Source: Planctomycetota bacterium (GTDB lineage: Bacteria > Planctomycetota > UBA1135 > GCA-002686595). Taken from it: a stretch of 64,000 nucleotides of DNA. A program made the translations under genes and the position numbers. The stretch lies in assembly GCA_023150475.1 (NCBI GenBank), contig JAKLKU010000002.1, positions 62,001 to 126,000 on the forward strand, written 5' to 3'. Under the pieces are notes generated by a model. It ran no database searches, was not told the origin of the DNA, and saw only the letters and a program-made list of their open reading frames with translations. Every line of letters begins with the position of its first letter. Position 1 is the first letter of the stretch. Shown here piece by piece: positions 43,561-53,382 of this stretch.

Positions 43561-44924
43561 TCTTCGGCCTCGCAGCGTTGATCTGCTCGGCGTTCGCCGC
43601 GTGGTGGCTCTCCGGCGCGCGTTCGGTCGCGTACCTCTGCTACTACCTGAGCTTCGCGCCGTTCGTGACGCTGAGCGCGACGGAGGGCGGCTTGGCGGGC
43701 GCCGACGGGTTCGGGTCGGAAGTCGTGCTGATCAAGGCGTTGCTGCGCGTCGGCACGGCGGCGCTCATCGTCGGGCTGCTCGTGACGCGGCGTTCCGCGC
43801 TCGGCGCGCTCGCGGACGCGCGGTTCCTCGCGATTCCGTTCTTCGTGCTTTGGGCGACGCTCGGTCTCGTGCGCGGACCCGATCCGTCGCTCGGGTTCCT
43901 GCGCCTCGGCGAGCTCACGGTCTTCGTGGCGCTCGGACTGTTGCTCTGGTCCGAATCACGCGGCCGGACGTTGCGCACGCTCTTGCGTTGGCACGCGCTC
44001 GCGCTCCTGCCGTTGCTGACGATCACGGCGATCTACGCGCGGCTCGACCCCGGGCTCGCGTTGCACGTCGCGGAGAACGGACTCGTGCGCGCCGGCAATC
44101 GACTGATCAACGCGGAGAGCCTCGGAACCGCCGGCGCGCTGCTCACGGTGTGGGCGAGCTACGAACTCCAGGCCGGCCGCTCGTTCGAGACCTCGTGGTG
44201 GCGCGAACGGCTGCTGCCCACGGTGTGCCTCGTCGCTGGTGCCGCGACGTTGGTGTTGGCGCGCTCGCGCACGGCGATGCTCGCGACGGTGGTCGCCGAA
44301 GTCGTGTTGTGGTTCGCGACGATGCGCGCGTCGCGGCGGCAATGGGCGTTCGCCTTGACGTTGCTGCTCGGCGCGCTCGTCTGGGGCGCGTTCCACACGC
44401 AAGCGATCGAAGCGTGGGTGTTGCGCGGCGACAGCGTCGCGAGCCTGCGCACCGGCACCGGCCGCACCGAACTCTGGGCCCACCTCTTCGAGGATTCGGT
44501 GCGACTGCATCCGTTCGTCGGCAACGGCTACATCCAACTCTCCGAGACCGGCGGGTTCTGGCACGCCGGGTCGTACTGGACGAACGCGCACAACGCCTAC
44601 CTCGCGGCGCTGCTCTTCGCGGGGATCCCTGGCCTGCTCGCGATGTTGATCGTGCTCGGCCTGCCGCTGCGCACGAGTTGGCTGCGCGCGCGGGCCGCCG
44701 GAGCGGAACACGGTGCGTGGCGCGCGGTCTTCGCGCTCGGCATCCTCGCCGCGATCAACAACGCGACCAGCTTCGGCATCTGCGGCTGGCCCAATCCGCT
44801 GATGCTCTTCTTCTTCGCGCTCTATCCGCTCGCCGTCTTCGGTCCGCAGGCGGGCCGAGCGGCGCCGCGCGCGGAACGTGTCGACGTGAACGAAGCCGGC
44901 GGACCGGCAGGAGCACGCGCATGA
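43557..44924 (+). CDS. O-antigen ligase/polymerase family protein (Wzy-like)
   Basis: A 455-residue integral membrane protein with about ten to twelve helices. The Wzy_C periplasmic loop is recognisable by RTGTGRTELWAHLFED and the downstream HPFVGNGYIQLSE and NAHNAYLAALLFAGIPG, typical of polymerases and ligases that join lipid-linked repeat units. Within a locus containing Wzc-, Wza- and Wzx-like proteins the polymerase role is more likely than lipopolysaccharide ligase. The start overlaps the previous stop by four bases. Confidence 0.85.
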   Translation: MIFGLAALICSAFAAWWLSGARSVAYLCYYLSFAPFVTLSATEGGLAGADGFGSEVVLIKALLRVGTAALIVGLLVTRRSALGALADARFLAIPFFVLWATLGLVRGPDPSLGFLRLGELTVFVALGLLLWSESRGRTLRTLLRWHALALLPLLTITAIYARLDPGLALHVAENGLVRAGNRLINAESLGTAGALLTVWASYELQAGRSFETSWWRERLLPTVCLVAGAATLVLARSRTAMLATVVAEVVLWFATMRASRRQWAFALTLLLGALVWGAFHTQAIEAWVLRGDSVASLRTGTGRTELWAHLFEDSVRLHPFVGNGYIQLSETGGFWHAGSYWTNAHNAYLAALLFAGIPGLLAMLIVLGLPLRTSWLRARAAGAEHGAWRAVFALGILAAINNATSFGICGWPNPLMLFFFALYPLAVFGPQAGRAAPRAERVDVNEAGGPAGARA

Positions 44925-46177
44925 GCCCGCCTCGCCGTCGTCGCGTGCTCGTCAGTGCCTACGCGTGCGAACCCGGGGCCGGTTCCGAAGGCGGCATCGG
45001 CTGGAACTGGGCGCGTGAAATCGCGGAACGTCACGAAGTGTGGCTCGTCACGCGCGAGAACAACGTCGAACGCGTGCGCAAGGCGGCGCGCGAGCTCGGG
45101 CTCGAACGGTTGCACGTCGAAGGCTTCGACTTGCCGCGTTGGGCCCGCTGGTGGAAGCGCGGCGAGCGCGGCGCGATGCTCTATTTCTATCTCTGGCAAC
45201 TCGCCGTCGGCGTGCGCGCCCGAGCGCTCGACCGGCGCCACGACTTCGACGTCGTGCACCACGTGACGTTCGCGTCGAGCTGGATCCCGTCGGGCCTCTC
45301 GTTCGTCGGCAAACCGTTCGTCTGGGGCCCGGTCGGCCGACACGCGCGCGTGCCCGATCGGTTCATCGACCGCTCGAACTGGCGCGCGCGGGCCGCCGAG
45401 TTCGCGAAGGCCGCGCTGAAGCGCGTGTGCGAACTCACGGACCCGATGCTGTGGCTGACGCGCAAACGCGCCGACCTGATCTTGTCGATCGGTGAGGACT
45501 TCGCGCGCGAGCTCCCGCGGCCGTGGCGCAAGAAGACGCGCGCGTTCCTCGCGTGCGGCACGGAGCTCGAGCGACTGCCGAACTCGCGTTTCGCTCGTTC
45601 GCCGGGCTTCCGCGTGCTCTACGCGGGACGGCTCGTCGACCTGAAAGGCGTGCGGCTCGCGCTCGAAGCCTTCGCCCACTTCACGGTGCGCGCGCCCGAA
45701 GCGACGTTCACGCTGATCGGCGACGGCCCGTGCCGCGCCGCGCTCGAGGCGCGCGCACGCGAGCTCGGGCTCGACGACCGCATCACGTTCGCGGGCAAAG
45801 TGCCGCGCGACGAAGTGCTCGCCGCGATGCGCGCCGCGGACGTGTTCCTGTTCCCGTCCTTCGAAGGCGCGGGCATGGTCGTGGTCGAAGCATTCGCTTG
45901 CGGCGCGCCGGTCGTGTGCCTCGACTTCGGCGGGCCGGGCGAAATGGCCGCCGATGGTCGCGGACTCAAAGTGAAAGTCGCCCGCGACGTCGACACGACG
46001 ATCGCCGGTCTCGCGGACGCGTTGCTGCGGCTGCGTTCCGACGAAGAGCTGCGCGTCGCGCTCGCTCGCCGCGCGCACACGTGGGCGCACGAGCACGCGA
46101 CTTGGCCGGCCAAGGGCGCGCGGATCGACGAGTTCTACGCGTTCGCCGAGCGCAAGCACGCGCGAGGTGCCGCATGA
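44921..46177 (+). CDS. Glycosyltransferase family 4
   Basis: A 418-residue GT-B enzyme. The N-terminal acceptor domain begins VLVSAYACEPGAGSEGGIGW. The donor domain shows VLYAGRLVDLKGVRLALEAF, LIGDGPCRAALE and the nucleotide-sugar motif FPSFEGAGMVVVEAFACGAP (E-x7-E type). It transfers a sugar to the growing lipid-linked repeat unit in the cytoplasm; sugar and linkage are unknown. ATGA junctions join it to both neighbours. Confidence 0.88.
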   Translation: MSPPRRRRVLVSAYACEPGAGSEGGIGWNWAREIAERHEVWLVTRENNVERVRKAARELGLERLHVEGFDLPRWARWWKRGERGAMLYFYLWQLAVGVRARALDRRHDFDVVHHVTFASSWIPSGLSFVGKPFVWGPVGRHARVPDRFIDRSNWRARAAEFAKAALKRVCELTDPMLWLTRKRADLILSIGEDFARELPRPWRKKTRAFLACGTELERLPNSRFARSPGFRVLYAGRLVDLKGVRLALEAFAHFTVRAPEATFTLIGDGPCRAALEARARELGLDDRITFAGKVPRDEVLAAMRAADVFLFPSFEGAGMVVVEAFACGAPVVCLDFGGPGEMAADGRGLKVKVARDVDTTIAGLADALLRLRSDEELRVALARRAHTWAHEHATWPAKGARIDEFYAFAERKHARGAA

Positions 46178-46908
46178 GGCTCTTCCGCGCGCTGCACGCT
46201 CGCGTCGTCGCTCGGGTCCGCGGACGCGAACCGCTCGCCGAGACCGAGCAGCTCGGCGAACGCGAAGCGTTCTGGATCCTCGTGCGCACGGCATGCGCGC
46301 TGTTGCGTGGGCTCGGCTGGCGTCCGCGCCTCGGCGCGTGCGGCGGACGGCTCTTCGTCGGACGCAACGTGCGCATCACGAGTCCCGGACGCATTCGCGT
46401 CGGGCGCAACGTCAAGCTCGAGGAGCTCGTCGAGCTCCAAGGGCTCGCGCGACGCGGCGTCGTGCTCGGTGACGACGTCACGATCGGTCGCTTCGCCTCG
46501 ATCCGACCGAGCTCCTACTACGGCGTCGATCTCGGCGAAGGTCTGTCGGTCGGCTCGGGCTCCGCGATCGGCGCGTACGCGTGGATCGGTGCGTCGGGGT
46601 TCGTCGAGATCGGCCGCGACGTGTTGCTCGGACCGCGCGTGTCGATCCTGCCGGAGAACCACGTGTTCGCGGACGTCGAGCGCTCGATCAAGGAACAAGG
46701 CGTCGTGCGCGAAGGCGTCGTGATCGAAGACGATTGTTGGATCGGTTCGAACGTCGCGATCCTCTCCGGCGTGCGCATCGGTCGCGGTTCCGTCGTCGCG
46801 GCGGGCGCGGTCGTCACCAAGGACGTGCCGCCAGGCGCGATCGTCGGCGGAGTGCCGGCGCGCATCCTGCGCATGCGCTCGGCGGAACACGCACGGAGCG
46901 TCGGATGA
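46174..46908 (+). CDS. Left-handed beta-helix O-acyltransferase (hexapeptide repeat)
   Basis: A 244-residue protein whose residues about 60-235 consist of hexapeptide repeats ([LIV]G-x4), for example GRNVRITSPGRIRVG, DDCWIGSNVAILSG and GSVVAAGAVVTKDVPPGAIV. The His in PENHVF is the expected catalytic base of the acetyltransferase family. The N-terminal 55 residues are helical. It probably O-acetylates a sugar of the repeat unit. ATGA overlaps lie on both sides. Confidence 0.85.
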   Translation: MRLFRALHARVVARVRGREPLAETEQLGEREAFWILVRTACALLRGLGWRPRLGACGGRLFVGRNVRITSPGRIRVGRNVKLEELVELQGLARRGVVLGDDVTIGRFASIRPSSYYGVDLGEGLSVGSGSAIGAYAWIGASGFVEIGRDVLLGPRVSILPENHVFADVERSIKEQGVVREGVVIEDDCWIGSNVAILSGVRIGRGSVVAAGAVVTKDVPPGAIVGGVPARILRMRSAEHARSVG

Positions 46909-48089
46909 CGCTGCGCGTGCTCGCCTTTCACGCGTCGGCGGAGCTCTACGGCTCCGATCGCGCGTTGCTCGAACTCGTGCGCGGGCTCCAGAACGACGCG
47001 TGCCGTTTCGTCGTCGGTTTGCCGCGCAACGGACCGTTGGTCGATGCGCTTCGAGCGTGCGGCGCGACCGTGGAGCTCGGGCCGCTCGCCGTGTGTGGCC
47101 GTGCGACGCTCGCTCCGCGCGGGCTCTTCGGCGCCGTGCGCGACTTCCCGCGTTCGATCGCCTGGGCGCGCGCGCTCGTGCGGCGGCACGCGCCGCACGT
47201 CGTGCACACGAACACGATCGTCGTGCCCGCAGGCGCGTTCGCCGCGCGCGCGGAAGGCGTGCCGCACGTCACGCACGTGCACGAGATCCTCGAACGGCCG
47301 CGTTGGCTCGCTCGTGGGCTCGCGCACTTCGTCGGTTCGTTCTCCGACGTCGTCGTGGCGAACTCCGAAGCGACGCGATCCAACCTGCTCGCGTGCGCAC
47401 CCGAGCTCGCGCGGCACTGCCGCGTGATCCACAACGGGATCCCCGACTTCCCGCCGCGCCCGGAGCTCGCGAACGAGCTCGACGCACGCCGTGCACTCGG
47501 GCTCGAGCCCGACGCGCAGTGGATCGTGCTCGTCGGTCGCATCAACGCGCTCAAGGGCCAGGCCCTCTTGTTGGACGCGTTCGAACGCATCGCGGCGTCG
47601 CGGCCGCGCGCGAGAGTGCTGTTCGTCGGCGACGCGCCGCCGGGTCAGCCGCGCTTCGTCGAGGCCCTGCGCGCGCGTTGCGCGAGTTCACCGTTCGCCG
47701 ACCGCATCGTCCACCTCCCCTTCCGCGAGGACGTCGACGTCGCGCTCCGCGCCGCCGAAGTCGTCGCGGTGCCCTCGACGTTGCCCGAGTCGTTCGGACT
47801 CGTCGCCGCGGAAGCGATGGAGCTCGAGCGTCCCGTGGTCGGGGCGCGACACGGCGGCCTGCGCGAGATCGTCGCGCACGGCGAGACCGGACTGCTGTTC
47901 GCCCCGGGCGACGCGGACGAACTCGCTCGGGCGCTCGCCGGCTTGCTCGACGCGCCGCTCGTCGCCCGCGCGTTCGGTCGCGCGGGCCGGCTGCGTCGCC
48001 GCGAACGCTTCACCATCGAACGTTACTGCGCGAGTTTCGCCCGGACGTACGCTGAGCTCGCGAACTCGCGCGCGGAGGTCGCGGCGTGA
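46905..48089 (+). CDS. Glycosyltransferase family 4
   Basis: A 394-residue GT-B enzyme. It opens with VLAFHASAELYGSDRALLEL, the acceptor-site pattern of GT4 enzymes that work on polysaccharides, has VVHTNTIVVPAGAFAARA in the first domain, and carries the donor motif VPSTLPESFGLVAAEAMELE (E-x7-E). Cytoplasmic sugar transfer to the repeat unit is expected; specificity is unknown. The start overlaps the acyltransferase stop (ATGA). Confidence 0.87.
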   Translation: MTLRVLAFHASAELYGSDRALLELVRGLQNDACRFVVGLPRNGPLVDALRACGATVELGPLAVCGRATLAPRGLFGAVRDFPRSIAWARALVRRHAPHVVHTNTIVVPAGAFAARAEGVPHVTHVHEILERPRWLARGLAHFVGSFSDVVVANSEATRSNLLACAPELARHCRVIHNGIPDFPPRPELANELDARRALGLEPDAQWIVLVGRINALKGQALLLDAFERIAASRPRARVLFVGDAPPGQPRFVEALRARCASSPFADRIVHLPFREDVDVALRAAEVVAVPSTLPESFGLVAAEAMELERPVVGARHGGLREIVAHGETGLLFAPGDADELARALAGLLDAPLVARAFGRAGRLRRRERFTIERYCASFARTYAELANSRAEVAA

Positions 48090-49213
48090 AGCTCGTCCAC
48101 GTCGTCATCGGCAAGGCGAACCCCGAGCGCGCGAACGGCGTCAACGGCGCCGTCCATGGGCTCGCGACGGCGCAGATCCGCGCCGGCGCCGAGGTCGAAG
48201 TCTGGGGTCTGACGCCGCGACCGGACGCGCCGACTTCGCCGCGCGAGTATCGCTTGCGCCTCTTCCGGTGGTCGCCTTGGCATCGGCTCGATCGGGAAGT
48301 CGCGCGTGCACTGCGCAACGAGCCCGTCGACACGGTGTTCCACTTCCACGGCGGATTCCAACCCGAGTTCCGCGCGTGCGCTGGGCTGCTCGCCGAGCGC
48401 GGCAGCGCGTGGGTGTTGACGCCGCACGGCGCGTATCGCGAACCGAACGTGCGCCGCGGTCGCGCGAAGAAGCGGCTCTACCTGGCGCTCTTCGACGGCT
48501 TCTTGGTGCGCGGCGCGCGCGCCGTGCAGTGCTTCTCCGCGGTCGAGCGCGACGAACTGCTCGCGCTCGAACCGCGCGCCCGGATCGTCGTCGTGCCGAA
48601 CGGTCAGGCGTTGCTCGATCGCCCCGCCGTCGTCGCACACGGCGCGCGGCCGACGTTCGGTTTCTGCGGTCGCCTCGTCGCGCACGAGAAGGGCCTCGAC
48701 GGATTGCTCGACGGGTTCGCGAAGTACGTGCGCGGCGGCGGCCCTGGCGAACTCAGACTCGTCGGCGACGGCCCCGATCGAGCGGCGCTGGCCGCGCGCG
48801 CGCAGGCGGCCGGGCTCGGCGAGCGCGTGGATTTCGTCGGCCCGCGCTTCGGCGAGGAGAAGCTCGCGCTGCTCGCCGCGTGCGACGCGTTCGTCGCGCC
48901 CTCGCGCACCGAAGGGATGCCGCTCGCGGTGCTCGAAGCCGCGGCGCTCGGCTTGCCCTGCGTCGTGACTCGTGCGACGAACCTCGGCGAGCCGATCGAA
49001 CGTCACGGCGCGGGTTTCGTGATCGAGGAGTGCGCCGCGGACGCCGTGGCGACCGCGCTCTCGGCCTGCGCCGAGCTCCACGCGCGCGACGCGCTCGACG
49101 AACTCGGTCGCCGCGCCCGCGCGATGATCACGAGCGAGTTCGAGCCGAGCGTCATCGCACGACGGACACTCGACGAGCTCTACGTCGCACGCTCGGCCAC
49201 CGCGCTCAAGTGA
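48086..49213 (+). CDS. Glycosyltransferase family 4, last gene of the operon
   Basis: A 375-residue GT-B enzyme. Features are LVHVVIGKANPERANGVNG at the start, LTPHGAYREPNVRRGRAKK, FCGRLVAHEKGLDGLLDGF and the donor motif VAPSRTEGMPLAVLEAAALG. The GTG start overlaps the previous stop (GTGA). Its last eight bases overlap the end of the convergent flippase gene on the other strand. Confidence 0.87.
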   Translation: MKLVHVVIGKANPERANGVNGAVHGLATAQIRAGAEVEVWGLTPRPDAPTSPREYRLRLFRWSPWHRLDREVARALRNEPVDTVFHFHGGFQPEFRACAGLLAERGSAWVLTPHGAYREPNVRRGRAKKRLYLALFDGFLVRGARAVQCFSAVERDELLALEPRARIVVVPNGQALLDRPAVVAHGARPTFGFCGRLVAHEKGLDGLLDGFAKYVRGGGPGELRLVGDGPDRAALAARAQAAGLGERVDFVGPRFGEEKLALLAACDAFVAPSRTEGMPLAVLEAAALGLPCVVTRATNLGEPIERHGAGFVIEECAADAVATALSACAELHARDALDELGRRARAMITSEFEPSVIARRTLDELYVARSATALK

Positions 49214-50516
49214 TCCGCGACGCGCCGACCGTCGCTTCGGTCGTCTTGCGCTGCGCGTAGAGCAAGACCAGCAACACGAGCGCTTGTTGCGCGACGATGC
49301 CGGTCAGCGCGCCGGCGAGTCCGAAGGCGTCGACCAACGGTCGCGCGACGACGAACGACACCAACGCGCCGAGCACCTGCGCGACGAAGATCGGTCGCGT
49401 GCGCTCGTGCGTGCGCAACCGAATCGACGCGACGGCAACGGCGAACACGATCACGTAGTGCACGGCGAACACGCGGATCACGAGCGAGAGTTCCTCGCTC
49501 GCGTGGCCGTACACGAGTTCGGAGAGCGGCGCGGCAAACGCCGCGATCGTCGCTGCGGCGACCACCGTCGCGGCGAGTCCGACCCGCGCGAGTCGGGCGA
49601 AGTAGTGCTCGAGCTCGCTCCACGCGCCGCGCGCCGCGATCTCCGCCGCGCGCACCGGCACGACGTTCTCCATCGCGAGCAGCAACACGTGCAACACGCC
49701 GAGCAGAGTCTGCCCCGCCTTCAGCACGGCGACCGCGGGCGTGCCGAGCACGACGCCGGCCGCCGCCGCGTACGCGTTCGACGTGAACCACTGCGACACG
49801 CTGAGCGGCGCGAGCCACCGCGCCATCCCAGAGTGTCTGCGCAAGCACGCTGCCACGGCTCCGGGCGCGACGCGCCACGAGCCGAACGTCGCCAGACCGA
49901 CGCCGACGCCGAGCCCGGCGCTCGCGGCGATGGCCCACAACGCGGCGGTCGCGCTCCAAGCCTCGACGATTCCGGTGAGTCCGAAGAGGCCGAGCGCGAC
50001 GAGTTGCCCGCCGTAACCGACGACGTCGAGCACGAAGACCCACCGCGTGCGGCGACGCGCGAAGCCGCTGGCGCGCAGGAAATCGTGCAGGCTGCGCGCA
50101 CCGGTCGCGGCCGCGAGTGCCACGAGCTCGCCGCCGTTCGGCGAGAGCCCGATCACGCGCGACACCGGCAACCAGAGCAACGCGGCCGCGCACGCGACCA
50201 CGCCCAGGAACCAGAACTCGAGTCGCAGCGCAGCGGCGTGGTAGTCGGAGTCGGCGCTGCGGCTCTCCTTCGGTCCGATCGAGTAGAGCGGCGTCGTCAC
50301 GCACGCTTGTTGGAGGCTCTGCACGAAGACCAACGCCATCCACCAGAGCGAGAAACGTCCGAACTCCGCGAGCCCGAGCGCACGCACGAGCAGGACCGTG
50401 ACGAGCAAGTTCGAGCCGCTGACCAGCGCTTGGTCGGCCGCGACGAGCGCGGATCGTCCGAACGCGGCCTTCCAGCGCGCGACGCCGCGAGCGGGTTCGG
50501 GCGACGTGGTGCTCAT
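49206..50516 (-). CDS. Wzx-like lipid-linked oligosaccharide flippase (MOP superfamily)
   Basis: A 436-residue membrane protein with about twelve helices, an N-terminal FGRSALVAADQALVSGSNLL segment typical of the polysaccharide transporter family, and LAEFGRFSLWWM. It would flip the undecaprenyl-linked repeat unit to the periplasm for the Wzy-like polymerase encoded nearby. The ATG at 50516 overlaps the stop of the upstream gene by four bases. Confidence 0.8.
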   Translation of the reverse strand: MSTTSPEPARGVARWKAAFGRSALVAADQALVSGSNLLVTVLLVRALGLAEFGRFSLWWMALVFVQSLQQACVTTPLYSIGPKESRSADSDYHAAALRLEFWFLGVVACAAALLWLPVSRVIGLSPNGGELVALAAATGARSLHDFLRASGFARRRTRWVFVLDVVGYGGQLVALGLFGLTGIVEAWSATAALWAIAASAGLGVGVGLATFGSWRVAPGAVAACLRRHSGMARWLAPLSVSQWFTSNAYAAAAGVVLGTPAVAVLKAGQTLLGVLHVLLLAMENVVPVRAAEIAARGAWSELEHYFARLARVGLAATVVAAATIAAFAAPLSELVYGHASEELSLVIRVFAVHYVIVFAVAVASIRLRTHERTRPIFVAQVLGALVSFVVARPLVDAFGLAGALTGIVAQQALVLLVLLYAQRKTTEATVGASRIT

Positions 50517-52123
50517 GCAAGCCACCGCGGCGTCCTGAACCGACTGCGTCGCGCATCACAGACTTCGAAGCGCTCGCTGCGGTCGAAATGGTGCGTGCCG
50601 AGGCTCGCGAGCGGACCGTTCGCATCGAACGAGCCGAGCGTGCGTTCGACGTACGTCGTCGGCGTGAGCTCGACGAGCTCTTGGAACACGATGCGCGAGC
50701 CGTACTCACCCGTCACGTCCTGCGCCGGTCGCACGAAACGCCCGCCCGAGACGAACGGTCGACCGGCCGGTCGCGCGCCGCACGGATCGTCGACGATCGG
50801 ATTCGCCGCGTGTGGCCGCCACGGACCGAACGGTCGTTCGCTCCAGAAGGCATGCAACTCTTCCGACTGCGGCGTGTGCTCGCCCGCGACGCACGCGAAG
50901 AGCCAATACCGACCGTCGCGTTCGAACCACGTCGCGTCGACGGCCTTGAGCCCGTCGACGAGCACGCGCTCGAACGTCCAGCGCGTCGGGAACTCGTCGG
51001 CACGCCACAACTCGATCCGTCGCGACTCGTGCGTCTCCGGGATCATGTACGCGCAGCCCGCGTGCTCGAAGACGAACGGATACGACAAGTGGTGCGGCCG
51101 TTCGAGCACGCGGAACACCGGTCCCGGAGCGCCGTCCGAGCCGAGTTCGACCGCGGAGATGCGGCCGAGGCCCGAGCTCGTTTCGTAGTCCTCGAAGAAG
51201 AGGCACTCGCGGCCGGCGTGCGCGCCGAGGAACGGGTCCGCGAAGAAGTGACCCCTCGGCGGCGCGAGTTCGTGCTCCGGGCGCCACACGCGCGGATCCG
51301 GCAGCGCGTCGTCCGTCCGTGCGCGCCACGCGAGGCGCCATTCGTCTTCGCGCAGCGTCCGCGCGACCGCGCGCGACAACGTCCGCACGAGCCACGGGCT
51401 GCGCCGACCCGTCGACGACGCCGCGCGGCTTCCAGCCGAGGACGCCGGCACGTCGCGCGAAGTCGGCGCGAGCGGCGACTCCCCATCCGCGACGTGACGA
51501 GCGGCGAAACGTCCACGCAGCGCCCGTTCGAGCAACCGCGCCGCCTTCCAGCCCGCGCGGTTCTGCGCGAGCCGCAGCGAACTCGGCGACTTGGTCTGCG
51601 TCCGCGCGATGACGCGCTCGCCAGCCTCGGTGCGCTCGACGATCGTGATCGTCAGCGTCGGCTCGCCACGCGCGAGCTCCGTGCGATACCCGTCGCCGGC
51701 GCCGAAGCGCACGCTCCAAGTCGCCGGCGCACGGCTCGTGTCGCACGCCGCGCCGCTCGCCTCGCAAGTCGTGCGATCCGCGAGGTCGAGCTCGAGCGTC
51801 GGACTTCCAGACGTGGAGGGCTGGGCGAGCAGGACGGCTCGCCAAGCATCGCGTTCCGCCGGCAACGCGCGTCCCGCGAGCCACGCGTCGCAGCGTTCCG
51901 CCCAATCGCGCGGACCCGCGAACGCGTGTGCGGCTGCGGCCGAACGCTCGCCGTCCTCGGCCTCGGCGCCGGTGGCGCACCAGCCGAGCACACGTTCTCG
52001 CTCGAGCGCGGCGAGCACCGTCACGAGCCACGCCGGCACGGTGCCGCGACGCGCGCGCACCGCCACCCACGGCGGCGCGGCGACGGCGCACCCGGACGGA
52101 GCTTTCGCGACGACTCGCGTCAA
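50513..52123 (-). CDS. GINT1-like (glucosamine inositolphosphorylceramide transferase family) protein in the exopolysaccharide locus
   Basis: A protein of about 536 residues. The C-terminal half (about 260-536) is a five-bladed-propeller-like domain with GHFFADPFLGAHAGRECLFF, SYPFVFEHAGCAYMIPE and LFACVAGEHTPQSEELHAFW, the pattern of the GINT1/GH43-like family found in bacterial polysaccharide clusters. The N-terminal half is helical and Ala/Arg-rich, without clear motif. A TTG at 52123 overlaps the upstream stop by four bases and is the most economical start; no ATG is near. A role in adding a sugar to the polymer is inferred from context. Confidence 0.65.
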   Translation of the reverse strand: MTRVVAKAPSGCAVAAPPWVAVRARRGTVPAWLVTVLAALERERVLGWCATGAEAEDGERSAAAAHAFAGPRDWAERCDAWLAGRALPAERDAWRAVLLAQPSTSGSPTLELDLADRTTCEASGAACDTSRAPATWSVRFGAGDGYRTELARGEPTLTITIVERTEAGERVIARTQTKSPSSLRLAQNRAGWKAARLLERALRGRFAARHVADGESPLAPTSRDVPASSAGSRAASSTGRRSPWLVRTLSRAVARTLREDEWRLAWRARTDDALPDPRVWRPEHELAPPRGHFFADPFLGAHAGRECLFFEDYETSSGLGRISAVELGSDGAPGPVFRVLERPHHLSYPFVFEHAGCAYMIPETHESRRIELWRADEFPTRWTFERVLVDGLKAVDATWFERDGRYWLFACVAGEHTPQSEELHAFWSERPFGPWRPHAANPIVDDPCGARPAGRPFVSGGRFVRPAQDVTGEYGSRIVFQELVELTPTTYVERTLGSFDANGPLASLGTHHFDRSERFEVCDARRSRFRTPRWLA

Positions 52124-53382
52124 CCGTGCAGCTCCCGGAACGCCGCGGCATACGCGTCCGCGATGCGCTCCCAATCGTAGTGCTCCCGCACGCGGGCTAC
52201 GCAACGCTCTGAGAAGCGCGCGCGGACCTTCGGTGGCAGGTTCTCGCTCTCGCGGAAACGCTCGACGAGCTCGGGCTCGTCCTTCCAGAAGAGCGCCGAA
52301 CCCGCGAGCGTCTCGCGGTTGTACGGATTGTCGTGAGCGAGCACGACGTTGCCTGCGCCCATCGCTTCGAGCAACGAAGGATTCGTGCCGCCGACGCTGT
52401 GCCCGTGGACGTAGTCGAACGCGTGTCTGCGCAGCGGAGCGAGCACCTTCGGGTCGTACACGCTGCCGAGCAGTCGCGCGTTCGCGCCCAGCGCCGCGCG
52501 AAGCTTCTTGACGTACGCGCCACCGACTTCGACGTTCGCGACGACCACCAAGGGCCGAGCGACGCCGGCCGCCGCGTGCGCGCGCACGATCTCGAGCACG
52601 TGGTTCTCGGGCTCGGCGCGGCAGACGACGAGCGAATAGCCGCCCGACTCGAGTTCGAAGCGTCGGAGCGCTTCGACTTCGTCGTCGCGCGCATAGACCG
52701 GCGCGCCGTACTCGATCACCGTCGTCGGCACGTCGACGTCGAGACGCCCGATCACTTCGTCACGTAGCGCCGCATTGTCGAAGACCAGACGATTCGCGAC
52801 GCTCGCCGCGACGCGCTCGCAGGTTCGCAACCACACACGAGCGAACGGATTCCACTTGGAGCGCCGCCACTCGAGGCCGTCCATGTTGATCCACACGCGA
52901 CGGCGGAAGACTCGCGGCAACGCGCAGAACGGGCTCGAGCCGTACCCGAGCATGTACACGACGTCGAAGCCGCGACACGCGCTCGCAAGGCAGTTCGCGT
53001 CGAACTGCAGCGTGCGCAGCGGACCGGGCGCCCAGGCGCGCACGTGACGCAGCTTCACACCGCGAAAGCTCGCGAGCGAACCTTTGCCTTCGCAGAAGAC
53101 CGTCACGTCGAGTCCACGTTCGACGAGCCTCGGCGCGAGCGCTTCGACGAACGTCTCGAAGCCGCCGTAGCGCGCCGGAATGCCGCGCGAACCGAGGATC
53201 GCGACGCGCACGGCGCGCACGCCGAGCTTCGTCGGAGCTTCGATCGCCGGCTCCTCGCGCGGCGGAGGCACCGGCACGTCGCCGGCGGTGCCGAGCGGTC
53301 GGCCGATCTTCGGCCGCGAGAGACGAGCGGGTGCGTCGTTCGCGGAGTCGGTGCGCGGGTCGGGCTGCGTCAGGGGATCCAT
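52120..53382 (-). CDS. Glycosyltransferase with DUF1972 domain (rhamnosyltransferase-like)
   Basis: A 420-residue GT-B protein. After a 55-residue Pro-rich N-terminus, the DUF1972 domain begins VRVAILGSRGIPARYGGFET, a start typical of the rhamnosyltransferases of capsule clusters. The C-terminal glycosyltransferase domain includes HGHSVGGTNPSLLEAMGAGN as the donor-binding motif. It is first of a three-gene operon (this gene, GINT1-like, flippase) joined by four-base overlaps, converging on the main operon. The ATG at 53382 is chosen; longer frames upstream are shadows of the phosphoesterase. Confidence 0.85.
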   Translation of the reverse strand: MDPLTQPDPRTDSANDAPARLSRPKIGRPLGTAGDVPVPPPREEPAIEAPTKLGVRAVRVAILGSRGIPARYGGFETFVEALAPRLVERGLDVTVFCEGKGSLASFRGVKLRHVRAWAPGPLRTLQFDANCLASACRGFDVVYMLGYGSSPFCALPRVFRRRVWINMDGLEWRRSKWNPFARVWLRTCERVAASVANRLVFDNAALRDEVIGRLDVDVPTTVIEYGAPVYARDDEVEALRRFELESGGYSLVVCRAEPENHVLEIVRAHAAAGVARPLVVVANVEVGGAYVKKLRAALGANARLLGSVYDPKVLAPLRRHAFDYVHGHSVGGTNPSLLEAMGAGNVVLAHDNPYNRETLAGSALFWKDEPELVERFRESENLPPKVRARFSERCVARVREHYDWERIADAYAAAFRELHG

